Origin: Xenopus tropicalis
Lineage: Eukaryota > Chordata > Amphibia > Anura > Pipidae
Direction: 5' to 3'
Length of the DNA stretch: 64,000 nt
Assembly: GCF_000004195.4 (NCBI RefSeq)
Contig: NC_030683.2
Span: 6,286,345 to 6,350,344 of the forward strand
Under the pieces are notes generated by a model that made no database searches, had not been told where the DNA came from, and was given only the letters and a program-made list of their open reading frames with translations. The position numbers and the translations under genes were made by a program. How positions within the stretch are numbered: position 1 is the first letter of the stretch; the number at the start of each line of letters is the position of its first letter. Shown in pieces: positions 11,787 through 23,185 of this stretch.

Positions 11787-11824
11787 CTGTGAGAGGAAAA
11801 ATAAACACTCATTTTAGATTTTCT

Positions 11825-12760
11825 CTAAAGGGGAAATCCACCCAAACAAGTAACTCCTTAATTTTAAAGGAACAGTAAACACCAACATTTTTAAATACTT
11901 TATTTCCCAGAAAATAGCTATAATGATAGGTAAGGCTTACTTCCCCTTGGGTTGTTTTTTTTTTATATCTTCAGCTTGAAGCTGACTTGAAAAGCACCCC
12001 ATAGTCAAAAGTTATCAACAGCTTGAATTCCTCTAGATATATATTAAATATATGCTCACGTCATTGCCCCCAAAGCTGTCCAAAGGGATAGAGACATTCA
12101 ATTCAAGCTGCCATCCTATGAGGCACTTTGCAGGTCAAATACAAGCTTAATTTTTAAAAATTCCAGGGGCAAGTTAGCCTTACCTATCATTATAGTTTGG
12201 GGGGGGGGGGTAAAGTAATTAAAAAAATGTGGTGTTGCTTGTTCTTTGCAATATACAACAATTAAAAAATATGCAGCCTTTCCATGATTTTTAATGTAAT
12301 AATCTAGTTCCCTAAGCCCCACCCCCTGTTCCCTAAGCCACACCCCTGTTCCCTAAGCCCCGCCTCTGTTCCCCTGCTGATGTGGCTGGCTACTTTGAGA
12401 CTCAAATAAAATATAACAGTAGTCGACTGTCCTCAGCCTGCCTTCTCCCAATCCCACAATCCCCTGCTGCACACGTGATGTCAATAAGGAAAGGAACATC
12501 CCAGTGCAATGCATTGTGGGTTATGTAGTTCCTGCATGCTGTCTGTAAGCTGGGGAGCAGTTGTTACAATTTGTAACATCAGTGTTTTAGTCCCTCCTCC
12601 CCTGCCAGGATTTCAAATAATGCAGAAAGAGAAGAACTATTTTGCAGCTGGATTTCAACATATAAAATGGAATTTATTCCTACTTTTTGAAGAAACAAAT
12701 TATCGTTATAGGTATATAAGGGGCTTCCGTGTTGTGTGGGGCTCTTTAACAAATTTTGGC
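11825..12760. mobile_element. MITE family E copy, interrupted
   Basis: The left end is taaaggggaaatccacccaa. The body from about 12300 to 12760 matches 25450-25930, with shared words gttccctaagccccgcc, gcacacgtgatgtcaataag and gtgcaatgcattgtgggtta. A second TTAA element (11864-12249) is inserted near its left end. Confidence 0.75.
11864..12249. mobile_element. TTAA MITE nested in family E
   Basis: The left half runs ttaaaggaacagtaaacacc, then ataatgataggtaaggctta. The right half returns inverted as agccttacctatcattatag and ggtgttgcttgttctttgc. This is a foldback element inserted in the family E copy. The right terminal TTAA has decayed. Confidence 0.65.
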
Positions 12761-13109
12761 TAGGTATAAACCACAAAATATCCCTCACAATAAAGCTAAA
12801 CTTTATTTAATCAGTAATGCAACAATACAGAGTTTTTCAGACGCAGAATGAGAGGGTTATACACAGATAAAACTGCCCAGGCATTGGAAGCCCACGTCGG
12901 CTAGTTCAGTAGTAAAAATTAAAGCCTACAACTGCTGCGTTGCTATGGTTACAAGGCTACGGCAAACCTTGTGCGTTTTTGCATCACTTTGCAGAGAAAG
13001 GGAAGTTTGTGGGAAAAGGGAACTTATGTATAATTCCTGTTTGGCTTATTATAGATAAATAATAACACTAGCAAGTGACTGCACTTGGGATGCAGCCAAT
13101 CATAAAAGC
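12761..13109. other. intronic, no gene seen
   Basis: No exon, RNA gene or recognised element. Confidence 0.35.
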
Positions 13110-13607
13110 TCCCTCTGCCATTTAAACTTTTATACTTGAACCAACAAATGTATTTGTAGCTGTAATATTGGTGTGTAGGCGCCATCTCAGTGCCTTGTGC
13201 CTGAGTCTGAGCTTTCAGCCAGCGCTACCCATTAGAACTGCTTTCAGCTAACCTATTGTTTCTCCTACTCCCATGTAACTGGAGGAGTCCCAAGCCAGAC
13301 TTGGATTTCTTACTATTGAGTGCTATTCTGATACCTACTGGGAGCTGCTATCTTGCTCCCTTCCCATTGTTCTGCTGATCGGCTGCTGGGGGTGAGGGGG
13401 GGGGATATCACTCCAACTTGCAGCGCAGCAGTAAAGTGAGACTGAAGTTTATCAGAGCACAGGTCACATGGCTGTGGCACCCTGGGAAATGAAGAATATG
13501 GCTAGCCCCATGGGAACAACAGATTACAATGCAGGATTCTGCTGTAGAAGCTCTATTAACTGATGGGTTTTGAAAAAACATGTTTTCCCATGACAGTATT
13601 GCTTTAA
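13110..13607. mobile_element. MITE family A, 5'-truncated copy
   Basis: It aligns with 2337-2824 over its length and ends tgacagtattgctttaa at 13607. The left terminus is missing; unrelated sequence begins before about 13110. Confidence 0.8.
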
Positions 13608-13774
13608 GTGCTGGACATTTCATGTGCATAAATGAACACAGACATCTTGCCTAGGCAGGGGTCCATGCAAACACAGTAGCTTGGCATTTCTTATCTGTGT
13701 TCTCCTGCTGTAGGTGTCCTTCAGGTCTGATTATGACCTTCAGAAGTCTATGGAGAAAACGTACTACTACAATG

Positions 13775-14972
13775 AACAGGTATGGGACCCGTTATCCAGA
13801 ATGCTCAGTGTATTTCTGTATTTTGGATCTCAATACCTTAAGTCTGCTAAAAAATCATTTAAAAATTAATTAAACCCAATCGGACTGTTCTGCCCCCAAT
13901 AAGGGGTAATTATATCTTAGTTGGGATCAAGTACAGGTAATGTTTTATTATTAGAGAAAAGGGAATCATTTAACCATGAAATAAACCCAATAGGGCTGTT
14001 CTGCCCCAATAAGGGGTAATTATATCTTAGTTGGGATCAAGTACAGGTACTGTTTTATTATTAGAGAAAAGGGAATCATTTAACCATGAAATAAACCCCA
14101 ATAGGGCTGTTCTGCCCCAATAAGGGGTAATTATATCTTAGTTGGGATCAAGTACAGGTACTGTTTATTATTAGAGAAAAGGGAATCATTTAACCATTAA
14201 ATAAACCCAATAGGGCTGTTCTGCCCCCAATAAGGGGTAATTATATCTTAGTTGGGATCAAGTACAGGTACTGTTTTATTATTACAGAGAAAAGGGAATC
14301 ATTTAACCATGAAATAAACCCAATAGGGCTGTTCTGCCCCAATAAGGGGTAATTATATCTTAGTTGGGATCAAGTACAGATACTGTTTTATTATTACAGA
14401 GAAAAGGGAATCATTTAACCATGAAATAAACCCAATAGGGCTGTTCTGCCCCAATAAGGGGTAATTATATCTTAGTTGGGATCAAGTACAGGTACTGTTT
14501 TATTATTACAGAGAAAAGGGAATCATTTAACCATTAAATAAACCCAATAGGGCTGTTCTGCCCCAATAAGGGGTAATTATATCTTAGTTGGGATCAAGTA
14601 CAGGTACTGTTTTATTATTACAGAGAAAAGGGAATCATTTAACCATTAAATATACCCAATAGGGCTGTTCTGCCCCCAATAAGGGGTAATTATATCTTAG
14701 TTGGGATCAAGTACAGGTACTGTTTTATTATTACAGAGAAAAGGGAATCATTTAACCATTAAATATACCCAATAGGGCTGTTCTGCCCCCAATAAGGGGT
14801 AATTATATCTTAGTTGGGATCAAGTACAGGTACTGTTTTATTATCACAGAGAAAAGGGAATCATTTTTAAAAATTAGAATTATTTGTTTATAATGGAGTC
14901 TATGGATGATGGCTTTCCCGTTAATCAAACCTTATGGATAGTGGGTTTCTGGATAACGGATCCAATACCTGT
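13775..14972 (+). mobile_element. MITE with internal 110-112-bp tandem array (about 9 copies)
   Basis: The left terminus is acaggtatgggacccgttat and the right terminus ggataacggatccaatacct, giving inverted ends of about 22 bp. Between them a 110-112-bp unit repeats (ataaacccaatagggctgtt, aataaggggtaattatatct, gggatcaagtacaggtactg), with tails such as gggaatcatttaaccat. The right part has the same unique block as the copy at the window start. This is the most complete member, with both ends and the array. Confidence 0.9.
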
Positions 14973-15600
14973 ACTGGAGTTTATCATGAGGGGAGAGAAA
15001 CCTGGACCCTTTGAAGGAAGGGCAGTTTTTAGAGCCTAGAAGTTAGCTTTTACAGTAGGGATTTGGAACCAGTTGGTCAGAACCAAAGAGGTTTCTGTGC
15101 TGTATAGGTGTTTTTTTTATGATCAACTTATCGACCTCTCTGACCCACTAGCAAGCAGTCAGTTTTCATCAATGTACTGCAGTTAATAAAAGTGAGTGTC
15201 TAGTTACCCTTTAATCTCAAGGTGGCCTCTAGCAAGCAGAATGTTAGAAAGCGAGTGAATAATTGTATAAAGGATGATATAATGATAGGAATACTAAAGG
15301 AAAAGATTTTACATGAAGGCACCAAGAAGGCGACATGATTTCCTGCTATGATACAGGAGTAGAAAGCCGATTCCTTCCCAGGCAGAGAGAGATACTCGCT
15401 GTATGAGGGATGAGTGCATTTATGCCCAAGGGCATTCCTTCCCACGGCTGCTGAGAAACGCTACCTGACTTATTACTGGTAAAAAAAATCATTATAAACA
15501 GGATGAAAAATAGAGTTGAGAGGCTTACATTTTCCAGGTTGAAGAACTGCATTGACTAAATATAATTTACAGTGAAAACACTCACTTGCCCTTTAATCCT
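14973..15600. other. intronic, no gene seen
   Basis: AT-rich unique sequence. No exon or known repeat. Confidence 0.35.
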
Positions 15601-15639
15601 ACTCGAATATCATATATATATATATATACATAGACACAC

Positions 15640-15736
15640 ACCTTCATAAACAGCACTCACGGCATCAAGTCCAACCATAAATCCTTTATTAGACCTCCAT
15701 ATCTACGCGTTTCAATCCACTGGGGATCGTCGTCAG

Positions 15737-15742
<6 letters not shown>
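15640..15742 (-). ncRNA. possible hammerhead-ribozyme-like motif in a Penelope-like or retrozyme fragment
   Basis: On the minus strand CTGACGA (15736-15730) is followed by a GATCC/GGATT hairpin and then GAAACGCGTA (15713-15704). This resembles a type I hammerhead core: CUGANGA, stem II, GAAA, a two-pair stem III from the ACGCGT palindrome, and A as the cleavage residue. One extra C sits between CTGACGA and stem II, and stem I pairs only imperfectly, so activity is doubtful. The fragment lies between TA-rich microsatellites. Penelope-like elements are known to carry minimal hammerheads. Confidence 0.3.
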
Positions 15743-15790
<48 letters not shown>

Positions 15791-15812
15791 TACATACATA
15801 CATACATACACA
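15739..15812. repeat. (TA)n(CA)n(TACA)n microsatellite
   Basis: TA repeats pass into CA and then cata repeats. A shorter TA run lies at about 15613-15630. The hammerhead-like fragment is flanked by both. Confidence 0.9.
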
Positions 15813-15814
15813 CA

Positions 15815-17330
15815 AAGCCCACTGCTCAATTTATAGACTCCTTGCCCCTCCCCCTGTAGGCTGCCATTACAATGTTCTAGTCCAGCCCACTGCTTGAGTT
15901 ATAGACTCCTTTTCCCTCCCCCTGTAGGCTGCAATTACAATGTTCTAGTCCAGCCCACTGCTTGAGTTATAGACTCCTTGTCCCTCTCCCTGTAGGCTGC
16001 CATTGCAATGTTCTAGTCCAGCCCACTGCTTGAGTTATAGACTCCTTGTCCCTCCCCCTGTAGGCTGCCATTACAGTGTTCTAGTCCAGCCCACTGCTTG
16101 AGTTATAGACTCCTTGCTCCTCCCCCTGTAGGCTGCCATTACAATGTTCTAGTCCAGCCCACTGCTTGAGTTATAGACTCCTTGCCCCTCCCCCTGTAGG
16201 CTGCCATTACAGTGTTCTAGTCCAGCCCACTGCTTGAGTTATAGACTCCTTGCCCCTCCCCCTGTAGGCTGCCATTACAATGTTCTAGTCCAGCCCACTG
16301 CTTGAGTTATAGACTCCTTGTCGCTCCCCCTGTAGGCTGCAATTACAATGTTCTAGTCCAGCCCACTGCTTGAGTTATAGACTCCTTGTCGCTCCCCCTG
16401 TAGGCTGCCATTACAATGTTCTAGTCCAACCCACTGCTCAATTTATAGACTCCTTGTCCCTCCCCCTGTAGGCTGCCATTACAGTGTTCTAGTCCAGCCC
16501 ACTGCTTGAGTTATAGACTCCTTGCCCCTCCCTCTGTAGGCTGCCATTACAGTGTTCTAGTCCAGCCCACTGCTCAATTTATAGACTCCTTGTCCCTCCC
16601 CCTGTAGGCTGCCATTACAATGTTCTAGTCCAGCCCACTGCTTGAGTTATAGACTCCTTGTCCCTCCCCCTGTAGGCTGCCATTACAATGTTCTAGTCCA
16701 GCCCACTGCTTGAGTTATAGACTCCTTGTCCCTCCCCCTGTAGGCTGCCATTACAATGTTCTAGTCCAGCCCACTGCTTGAGTTATAGACTCCTTGTCCC
16801 TCTCCCTGTAGGCTGCCATTACAGTGTTCTAGTCCAGCCCACTGCTTGAGTTATAGACTCCTTGCTCCTCCCCCTGTAGGCTGCCATTACAATGTTCTAG
16901 TCCAGCCCACTGCTTGAGTTATAGACTCCTTGTCCCTCCCCCTGTAGGCTGCCATTGCAATGTTCTAGTCCAGCCCACTGCTTGAGTTATAGACTCCTTG
17001 TCCCTCCCCCTGTAGGCTGCCATTACAGTGTTCTAGTCCAGCCCACTGCTCAATTTATAGACTCCTTGTCCATCCCCCTGTAGGCTGCCATTACAATGTT
17101 CTAGTCCAACCCACTGCTCAATTTATAGACTCCTTGCCCCTCCCCCTGTAGGCTGCCATTACAGTGTTCTAGTCCAGCCCACTGCTCAATTTATAGACTC
17201 CTTGTCCCTCCCCCTGTAGGCTGCCATTACAATGTTCTAGTCCAGCCCACTGCTTGAGTTATAGACTCCTTGTCCCTCCCCCTGTAGGCTGCCATTACAG
17301 TGTTCTAGTCCAGCCCACTGCTCGAGATAA
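15815..17330. repeat. 68-bp minisatellite, about 22 copies
   Basis: The unit is gcccactgcttgagttatag, actccttgtccctccccctg, taggctgccattacaatgtt, ctagtcca. The measured spacing is 68. Two variants recur, cttgagttatag and ctcaatttatag, in a mixed order suggesting local duplication of blocks. It follows the microsatellite directly. Confidence 0.95.
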
Positions 17331-17465
17331 AGGCCTCCTTGCTCTTAAGCTAGCACATAAGAGTTTAATAGCCCACTCCGCTTCATTAAAAAAAGTTTCC
17401 CTGCCCCATCTCCTATAAACAACAATCACAGTGTTCTAGTTCAACCTACTCCTTCAACCCAAAGT

Positions 17466-17634
17466 TATAGTCTTTTGGCTGCCGGGGTCAGTGACCCCCC
17501 TTTTAAAATCTGCAAAGAGTTAGAAGAAGAAGAAGGCGGCAAATAAAAACTATAAAATAATAAAGACCAATTGAAAAGTTGCTTAGAATTGCCCATTCTA
17601 TAACATACTAAAAGTTAACTTAAAAGTAAACAAA
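17466..17634. mobile_element. family D fragment
   Basis: It contains ggctgccggggtcagtgacc, gaagaccaattgaaaagttg and a tail of ttaacttaaaagt. Only the right third of the family is present. Confidence 0.75.
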
Positions 17635-18113
17635 CCCATTAAAAAAAACCACCAAAACTCCTTCCCCAAATAAAATCAGCTAAGATATATATATCTCCAC
17701 GTTACTCGGCCTTCAGCAGGGCCAATAGAATAGCTGCACTTTACGAGGCAGAGCACTAAACAGTTAAAGCGCCATTAAAATTTCATGGTTTAAATTTCCA
17801 ACAGAATATAAGCCAAGAAGTAATGTGATAAGAAGATATGAAGCGTGAAGGAGCGGAGGATCTCTTTTGTAGCTGAGCCTTAAGTGTCCTATAAAACAAA
17901 TAGGCGCAGAACAACTACTCCCGAGAGGAAGGAAACGAGGCGCCGATGTCCTTCATGCAGCGGTAATCGCATTGTTGGGGAATGATATGGTGTTTATTAG
18001 TCGCGTTCAGCTTCCGTTTAGTTTGTCTTTAAATACACAATAAAGTATAAAGCCGCACCTTGCTGTGTGAGCAGAACATTCCCCCTCTGTATATTTGTAT
18101 TTATAAACTGGGA
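17635..18113. other. intronic unique sequence
   Basis: No gene is seen. From about 17690 to 18060 the sequence is non-repetitive with scattered CpG and may be functional non-coding DNA. Confidence 0.4.
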
Positions 18114-18475
18114 ACTATAAAGGCTGGAATGGGCAGATGTCTAACATAATAGCCAGAACACTACTTGCTGCTTTCAGCTCTCTAAGCTCTTAGTTAGTCA
18201 GTGACTTTAGGGGGGGCCACATGAGACATAACTGTCAGTTAGTTTGTGGGCACGCAGGTCAGATTCAGAAGCAAACTAACTGTTATGTCCGATGTGGCCC
18301 CCCTAAAGTCACTGATTGGTTACTGACAGCTTAGAGAGAGCTGTAAAGCAGGAAGTAGTGTTCTGGCTATTATGTTAGACATCTGCCCATTCCAGCCTTT
18401 CTAGATTACATTTTTTATTTTGCGCAGTCTGTCTATTTTACCCAGTTTCATTTTTACACTGAACTGTTCCTTTAA
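18114..18475. mobile_element. foldback MITE family C, long palindrome
   Basis: The left arm starts aaaggctggaatgggcagat and the right arm returns as atctgcccattccagccttt near 18382-18401. The arms are about 130-140 bp with a few mismatches. The right tail continues to gaactgttcctttaa at 18475, whose TTAA is shared with the next element. Confidence 0.85.
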
Positions 18476-18572
18476 AGGGGACCTGCCACTGTGGGAGACA
18501 TTAAAAGCTCTGTAATAAAAGTCTTTTTCAAATTATACATAAAAAACTCCAATTCCTTTTTTCATTGACACA

Positions 18573-19448
18573 TCCATACCTAGTGCTGGGGGGTATACCG
18601 GTAAAAACCGATCACCGGTGTTTTTTTTGAAACCGATATGAATTTTCTACATACCCCCATACCGGTGTGCGTGAATACTTCCGGGTGCGCACGTGACGTC
18701 AGTGCGCACACTCTACAAAAGCGCCATCGCTAGGACGCATTCAGAGTCGGATACCAATGTGAGCTGTCGGGGGGGGGGGTGCCTGGCAAGTAATTATATT
18801 TTATGTGAAGGGGATGGGGGGGTGTTTGGGGGGGGGGTGGGTGGGTTATACTTATGTGAAGGGGATGGGGTTGTGTTTGGGGGGGTTGGGATGGGGTGGG
18901 GTGGGGTGGGGAGTTATATTTATGTGAAGGGGATGGGGGGTGTTTGGGGTGGGGTGGGGTGGGGGGTGTGTGCGGATGGGGGGTGTTTGGGGTGGGGGGG
19001 GGGTGTGCGGATGGGGGGGTGTTTGGGGTGGGGTGGGGTGGGGGGGGTGTGTGCGGATGGGGGGGTGTTTGGGGTGGGGTGGGGGGGCTGTGTGCGGATG
19101 GGGGGGTGTTTGGGGTGGGGTGGGGTGGGGGGGGTGTGTGCGGATGGGGGGGTGTTTGGGGGGGGGGGGTGCGTGCGGATGGGGGGGTGTTTGGGGGGGG
19201 TGGGGTGGGGTGGGGGGGGTGCGTGCGGATGGGGGGTGTTTGGGGTGGGGTGGGGTGGGGTGGGGGGGTAGCGTGCGGATGGGGGGGTGTTTGGGGTGGC
19301 GGGGGGGGTGCGGGTGGCGGGTGTTTGGGGTGGTCACCTAATCATGCATGGGGGAAAAAAAATACCGTCAAATACCGTGATACCGATATAATTTTGAAAA
19401 ATACCGTGATATAAATTTTTGGTCATACCGCCCAGCACTATCCATACC
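18573..19448. mobile_element. hAT-type element with perfect 8-bp target duplication
   Basis: The element spans 18581-19440. It starts tagtgctggggggtataccg and ends ggtcataccgcccagcacta, so the termini are inverted repeats. The flanks are tccatacc at 18573-18580 and again at 19441-19448. The interior is mostly a G-rich array and encodes no transposase, so it is non-autonomous. Confidence 0.92.
18765..19335 (+). repeat. G-rich minisatellite with strong quadruplex potential
   Basis: This is a degenerate array built from gtgcggatgggggggtgttt and ggggtggggtggggtggggg, with periods of roughly 50-60 bp. The plus strand has dozens of runs of four or more G. INPP5F is transcribed from the minus strand, so the G-rich strand is the template here. 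Overlapping long ORFs in all frames reflect the lack of A/T. Confidence 0.9.
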
Positions 19449-19831
19449 CATTTTATAGGCATTTAAAAATCCCTGCTTTCAATCATAAATTGCCTGCCCC
19501 GCCTCTATGCCAAACCATTACTTTCACTTTCCATTCAGCATTTCTTAGATGTCACTACACTCCTCTCTTTCCCCCTCCCTCCTCACCATCTAATTGTGTA
19601 GCTGGTCATCTGGTTCTCTATTCTATCAAATTAAAAAGATTTTGGCATGATACAAAGCTTGCCTTACTAACAGAGTCCACAAAATGGCGCCTGACTGTTT
19701 GCCGTGATTGCGTAATTTCAAGACTGAACGAAACATGATTATTTATATAGTGAAAATGAAGTTTATTTTGCTTGACAGACACAATAAAAATACATTTAGA
19801 ATTATTTCTTAGGGTGACAGTTTCCCTTTAA

Positions 19832-20342
19832 GGTGTTCCTTTATAATGTCCAAACAATGCTGCCAAACGCCTCATCACAAATTTACTTATGGGTGAACCG
19901 AATATCCTGATGGCGGGGCAGCTTTTAGTTTTTTTTATCTGTGTACTAAAGGACAAAATGCTGTAGATTGCAAACTTTGCAATTTTTAGAAATGTATTTA
20001 AAAAAAAAATGCAAAGTTTAGCAGTTTGGAGTAGAAATATATAGTTACCCATTTTGGATTTGTCAGAATGTGTACACTGGAAAAATATATGGTTTTTGCA
20101 GCAGCCAAAACACGTTTTGGCCTGTGTATGGGCACCTTTAGAGCCCTATATCTTGTCACAGGAGTGGAATAACACAAACATTTAGGCATGTTTAGGCAAG
20201 CGTAAAAATTCCACCTGGAATTTGAAAAGCACAAATTCCACACATTCTACGGGCAATGAAAGAGTTAATATGGGTGAGAGGTTGAATATGGTTTCCTTTC
20301 TTATCGCTTACAACAAAAACCTCTTCCCTTGGAAAAACTATC
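19832..20342. other. intronic, no gene seen
   Basis: It contains an isolated terminus, gtgtatgggcaccttta, near 20124-20140, which resembles the K-family ends at 34295 and 36736. Nothing else is recognised. Confidence 0.4.
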
Positions 20343-20762
20343 TTAAAGATGTGGCTCACCTTCAGGTTAACTTTTAGTCTGTTATAGAATGGCCTATTCT
20401 TAGCAAGTTTTCAATTGGTCTTCATTTTTTGTAGTTTTTTTAATTATTTGCTGTTTTGTTCTGGCTATTTTCGGCGTTTAAATGGGGGTCACTGACCCCG
20501 GCTGCTCCAGTGAGGCTCCAGTTTTATTATTGTTACTTTTTATTAGTTTTTATTCAGGATCTCTCTTATTCCTATTTCTGTCTTTCTCTCAAACCACTGT
20601 TGCTAGGTTAAATTAGACCCTAGCTACAAGATACCTGCTAAAATTCTAAACTGGAGGGCTGCCGAACAAAAAGCTAAATAATTAAAAAATGGCCAATTGT
20701 AAATTGTCTAGGAATATTACTCTCTACATCATACTAAAAGTTAACTCAAAGGTGAACAGCCT
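20343..20762. mobile_element. palindromic TTAA MITE family D, copy 3
   Basis: It runs from ttaaagatgtggctcacctt through gggggtcactgaccccggct to ttaactcaaaggtgaacagc. It is in opposite orientation to copy 1, and both halves of the foldback are present. Confidence 0.8.
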
Positions 20763-20789
20763 CTCTAAGCATACGCAAAATGTCATTCA

Positions 20790-21423
20790 GCATTTATTGC
20801 TTTATTATTATTTTCATTTATTTATAAAGCCAACATATCCCGCAGCGCTGTACAATAAGTGGGTTACATACATTGGACATACAGAGTAACATATAAAGCA
20901 ACCAATAACCGATACAGGAGGTGAAGAGAGCCCTGCCCAAAAGAGCTTACACTCTACAAGGAGTAACATATAAAGCAATCAGTAACCGATACAAGAGGAG
21001 AAGAGAGCCCTGCCCAAAAGAGCTTACACTCTACAAGGAGTAACATATAAAGCAATCAGTAACCGATACAAGAGGGGAAGAGGGCCCTGCCCAAAAGAGC
21101 TTACACTCTACAAGGAGTAACATATAAAGCAACCAATAACCGATACAGGAGGGGAAGGGAGCCCTGCCCAAAAGAGCTTACACTCTACAAGGAGTAACAT
21201 ATAAAGCAATCAGTAACCGATACAGGAGGGGAAGAGAGCCCTGCCCAAAAGAGCTTACACTCTACAAGGAGTAACATATAAAGCAACCAATAACCGATAC
21301 AGGAGGGGAAGGGAGCCCTGCCCAAAAGAGCTTACACTCTACAAGGAGTAACATATAAAGCAATCAGTAACCGATACAGGAGGGGAAGAGAGCCCTGCCC
21401 AAAAGAGTTTACAATCTACAAGG
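20790..21423. repeat. 77-bp tandem array, first block (about 7 copies)
   Basis: The unit is gagtaacatataaagcaatc, agtaaccgatacaggagggg, aagagagccctgcccaaaag, agcttacactctacaag, with exact 77-bp spacing. It is preceded by a single related sequence, ataaagccaacatatcccgc agcgctgtacaataag, which looks like the repeat that seeded it. The last unit carries tttacaatctacaag. Confidence 0.93.
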
Positions 21424-21523
21424 CTTGTTGTGCAGAGTCATAATTGACATACTGCAAATTAGGATTCGGCTGAATCTTTCGGCTGAACCCAAATATAACG
21501 GATTCGGTGCATCCCTAATATAT

Positions 21524-21578
<55 letters not shown>

Positions 21579-22202
21579 CGAAATGCAAATTCACTGGCAC
21601 TCACGTATACAGTATATAGATTGCCTGGGTGCAGCCTTGAAAACGGGAACAGACATCGGTGAAGAAGAGGCCGCTCTCACAGGACTTATGAATAGCAAAA
21701 AAGTATTTTATTTTTACAACTGGTGAACTGACGTTTCGGCTGAACCTCAGCCTTTCTCAAAGTTGCCAAACACAGTGATTACAAACCATAAATACCCCCA
21801 GTGGCGGGAAAAACCACGAACAAAACATGTAAGAGTGACGTCACACGAACCCGTATACCAAATGAAAAGGCAATCTCATACAATGAATAGCAAAAAGTAA
21901 ATAGATAAAAAAGTAAATAAATAAACAATAAAAAATAAAAAAGCACCACACTTAATAACGAACTAATACTAGGGACTATAGTAGAAATAAAATCATAGAC
22001 AGCAAAAAGAAAAAAGAAACGGAAGAAAAGAGTATACCGTTAAGCGTATAAGTAAAGCCCACACTATAAGGAAGTGTATTAGGAAGGGAAACATAGTTAC
22101 AGTAACGTAATCACAAGCAGTTTCGGCTGCTCCGAGGAAGCCATGTGTAGTACCCGAAATTTGGGGCGAATTGGCCGCTTTCTGGTGAGGTGAAGGGAGG
22201 CT

Positions 22203-22281
22203 ACCCGGCTAATAACTGGCTGGTATATACTGAAAAGGGGAGTCCCCTTTTCAGTATATACCAGCCAGTTATTAGCCGGGT
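22203..22281. repeat. perfect 38-bp inverted repeat, 3-base loop
   Basis: The sequence acccggctaataactggctg continues to gaaaagggg, then agt, then returns exactly. It marks the junction between the left inverted arm and the second 77-bp array. Confidence 0.95.
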
Positions 22282-22822
22282 AACATATAAAGCAATCAGT
22301 AACCGATACAGGAGGGGAAGGGAGCCCTGCCCAAAAGAGCTTACACTCTACAAGGAGTAACATATAAAGCAATCAGTAACCGATACAGGAGGGGAAGGGA
22401 GCCCTGCCCAAAAGAGCTTACACTCTACAAGGAGTAACATATAAAGCAATCAATAACCGATACAGGAGGGGAAGAGGGCCCTGCCCAAAAGAGCTTACAC
22501 TCTACAAGGAGTAACATATAAAGCAATCAGTAACCGATACAGGAGGGGAAGGGAGCCCTGCCCAAAAGAGCTTACACTCTACAAGGAGTAACATATAAAG
22601 CAATCAGTAACCGATACAGGAGGGGAAGGGAGCCCTGCCCAAAAGAGCTTACACTCTACAAGGAGTAACATATAAAGCAATCAATAACCGATACAGGAGG
22701 GGAAGAGGGCCCTGCCCAAAAGAGCTTACACTCTACAAGGAGTAACATATAAAGCAATCAGTAACCGATACAGGAGGGGAAGGGAGCCCTGCCCAAAAGA
22801 GTTTACAATCTACAAGGCTTGT
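22282..22822. repeat. 77-bp tandem array, second block (about 7 copies)
   Basis: Same unit as 20790-21423, also ending with tttacaatctacaag before the duplicated 290-bp flank. The two blocks and flanks therefore appear to be one segmental duplication. Confidence 0.93.
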
Positions 22823-22921
22823 TGTGCAGAGTCATAATTGACATACTGCAAATTAGGATTCGGCTGAATCTTTCGGCTGAACCCAAATATAACGGATTCG
22901 GTGCATCCCTAATATATTGTG

Positions 22922-22964
<43 letters not shown>

Positions 22965-23152
22965 CGAAATGCAAATTCACTGGCACTCACGTATACAGTA
23001 TATAGATTGCCTGGGTGCAGCCTTGAAAACGGGAACAGACATCGGTGAAGAAGAGGCCGCTCTCACAGGACTTATGAATAGCAAAAAAGTATTTTATTTT
23101 TACAAATACAAATATAACGGATTCGGTGCATCCCTAATATATTGTGTATATA

Positions 23153-23185
<33 letters not shown>

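Larger units (their letters stand above)
18472..19831. mobile_element. TTAA MITE split by a hAT insertion
   Basis: The left end is ttaaaggggacctgccactg at 18472 and the right end gtgacagtttccctttaa at 19831, with inverted and partly matching termini. The segments 18472-18580 and 19441-19831 are the two halves. Between them lies the hAT element with its duplicated target tccatacc. Confidence 0.8.

Noticed and set aside
18693..19414. Long Gly-rich plus-strand ORFs and a Pro/His-rich minus-strand ORF
   Set aside because: They lie in a G-rich array inside a hAT MITE. Several frames are open at once and none has exon signals or domains.
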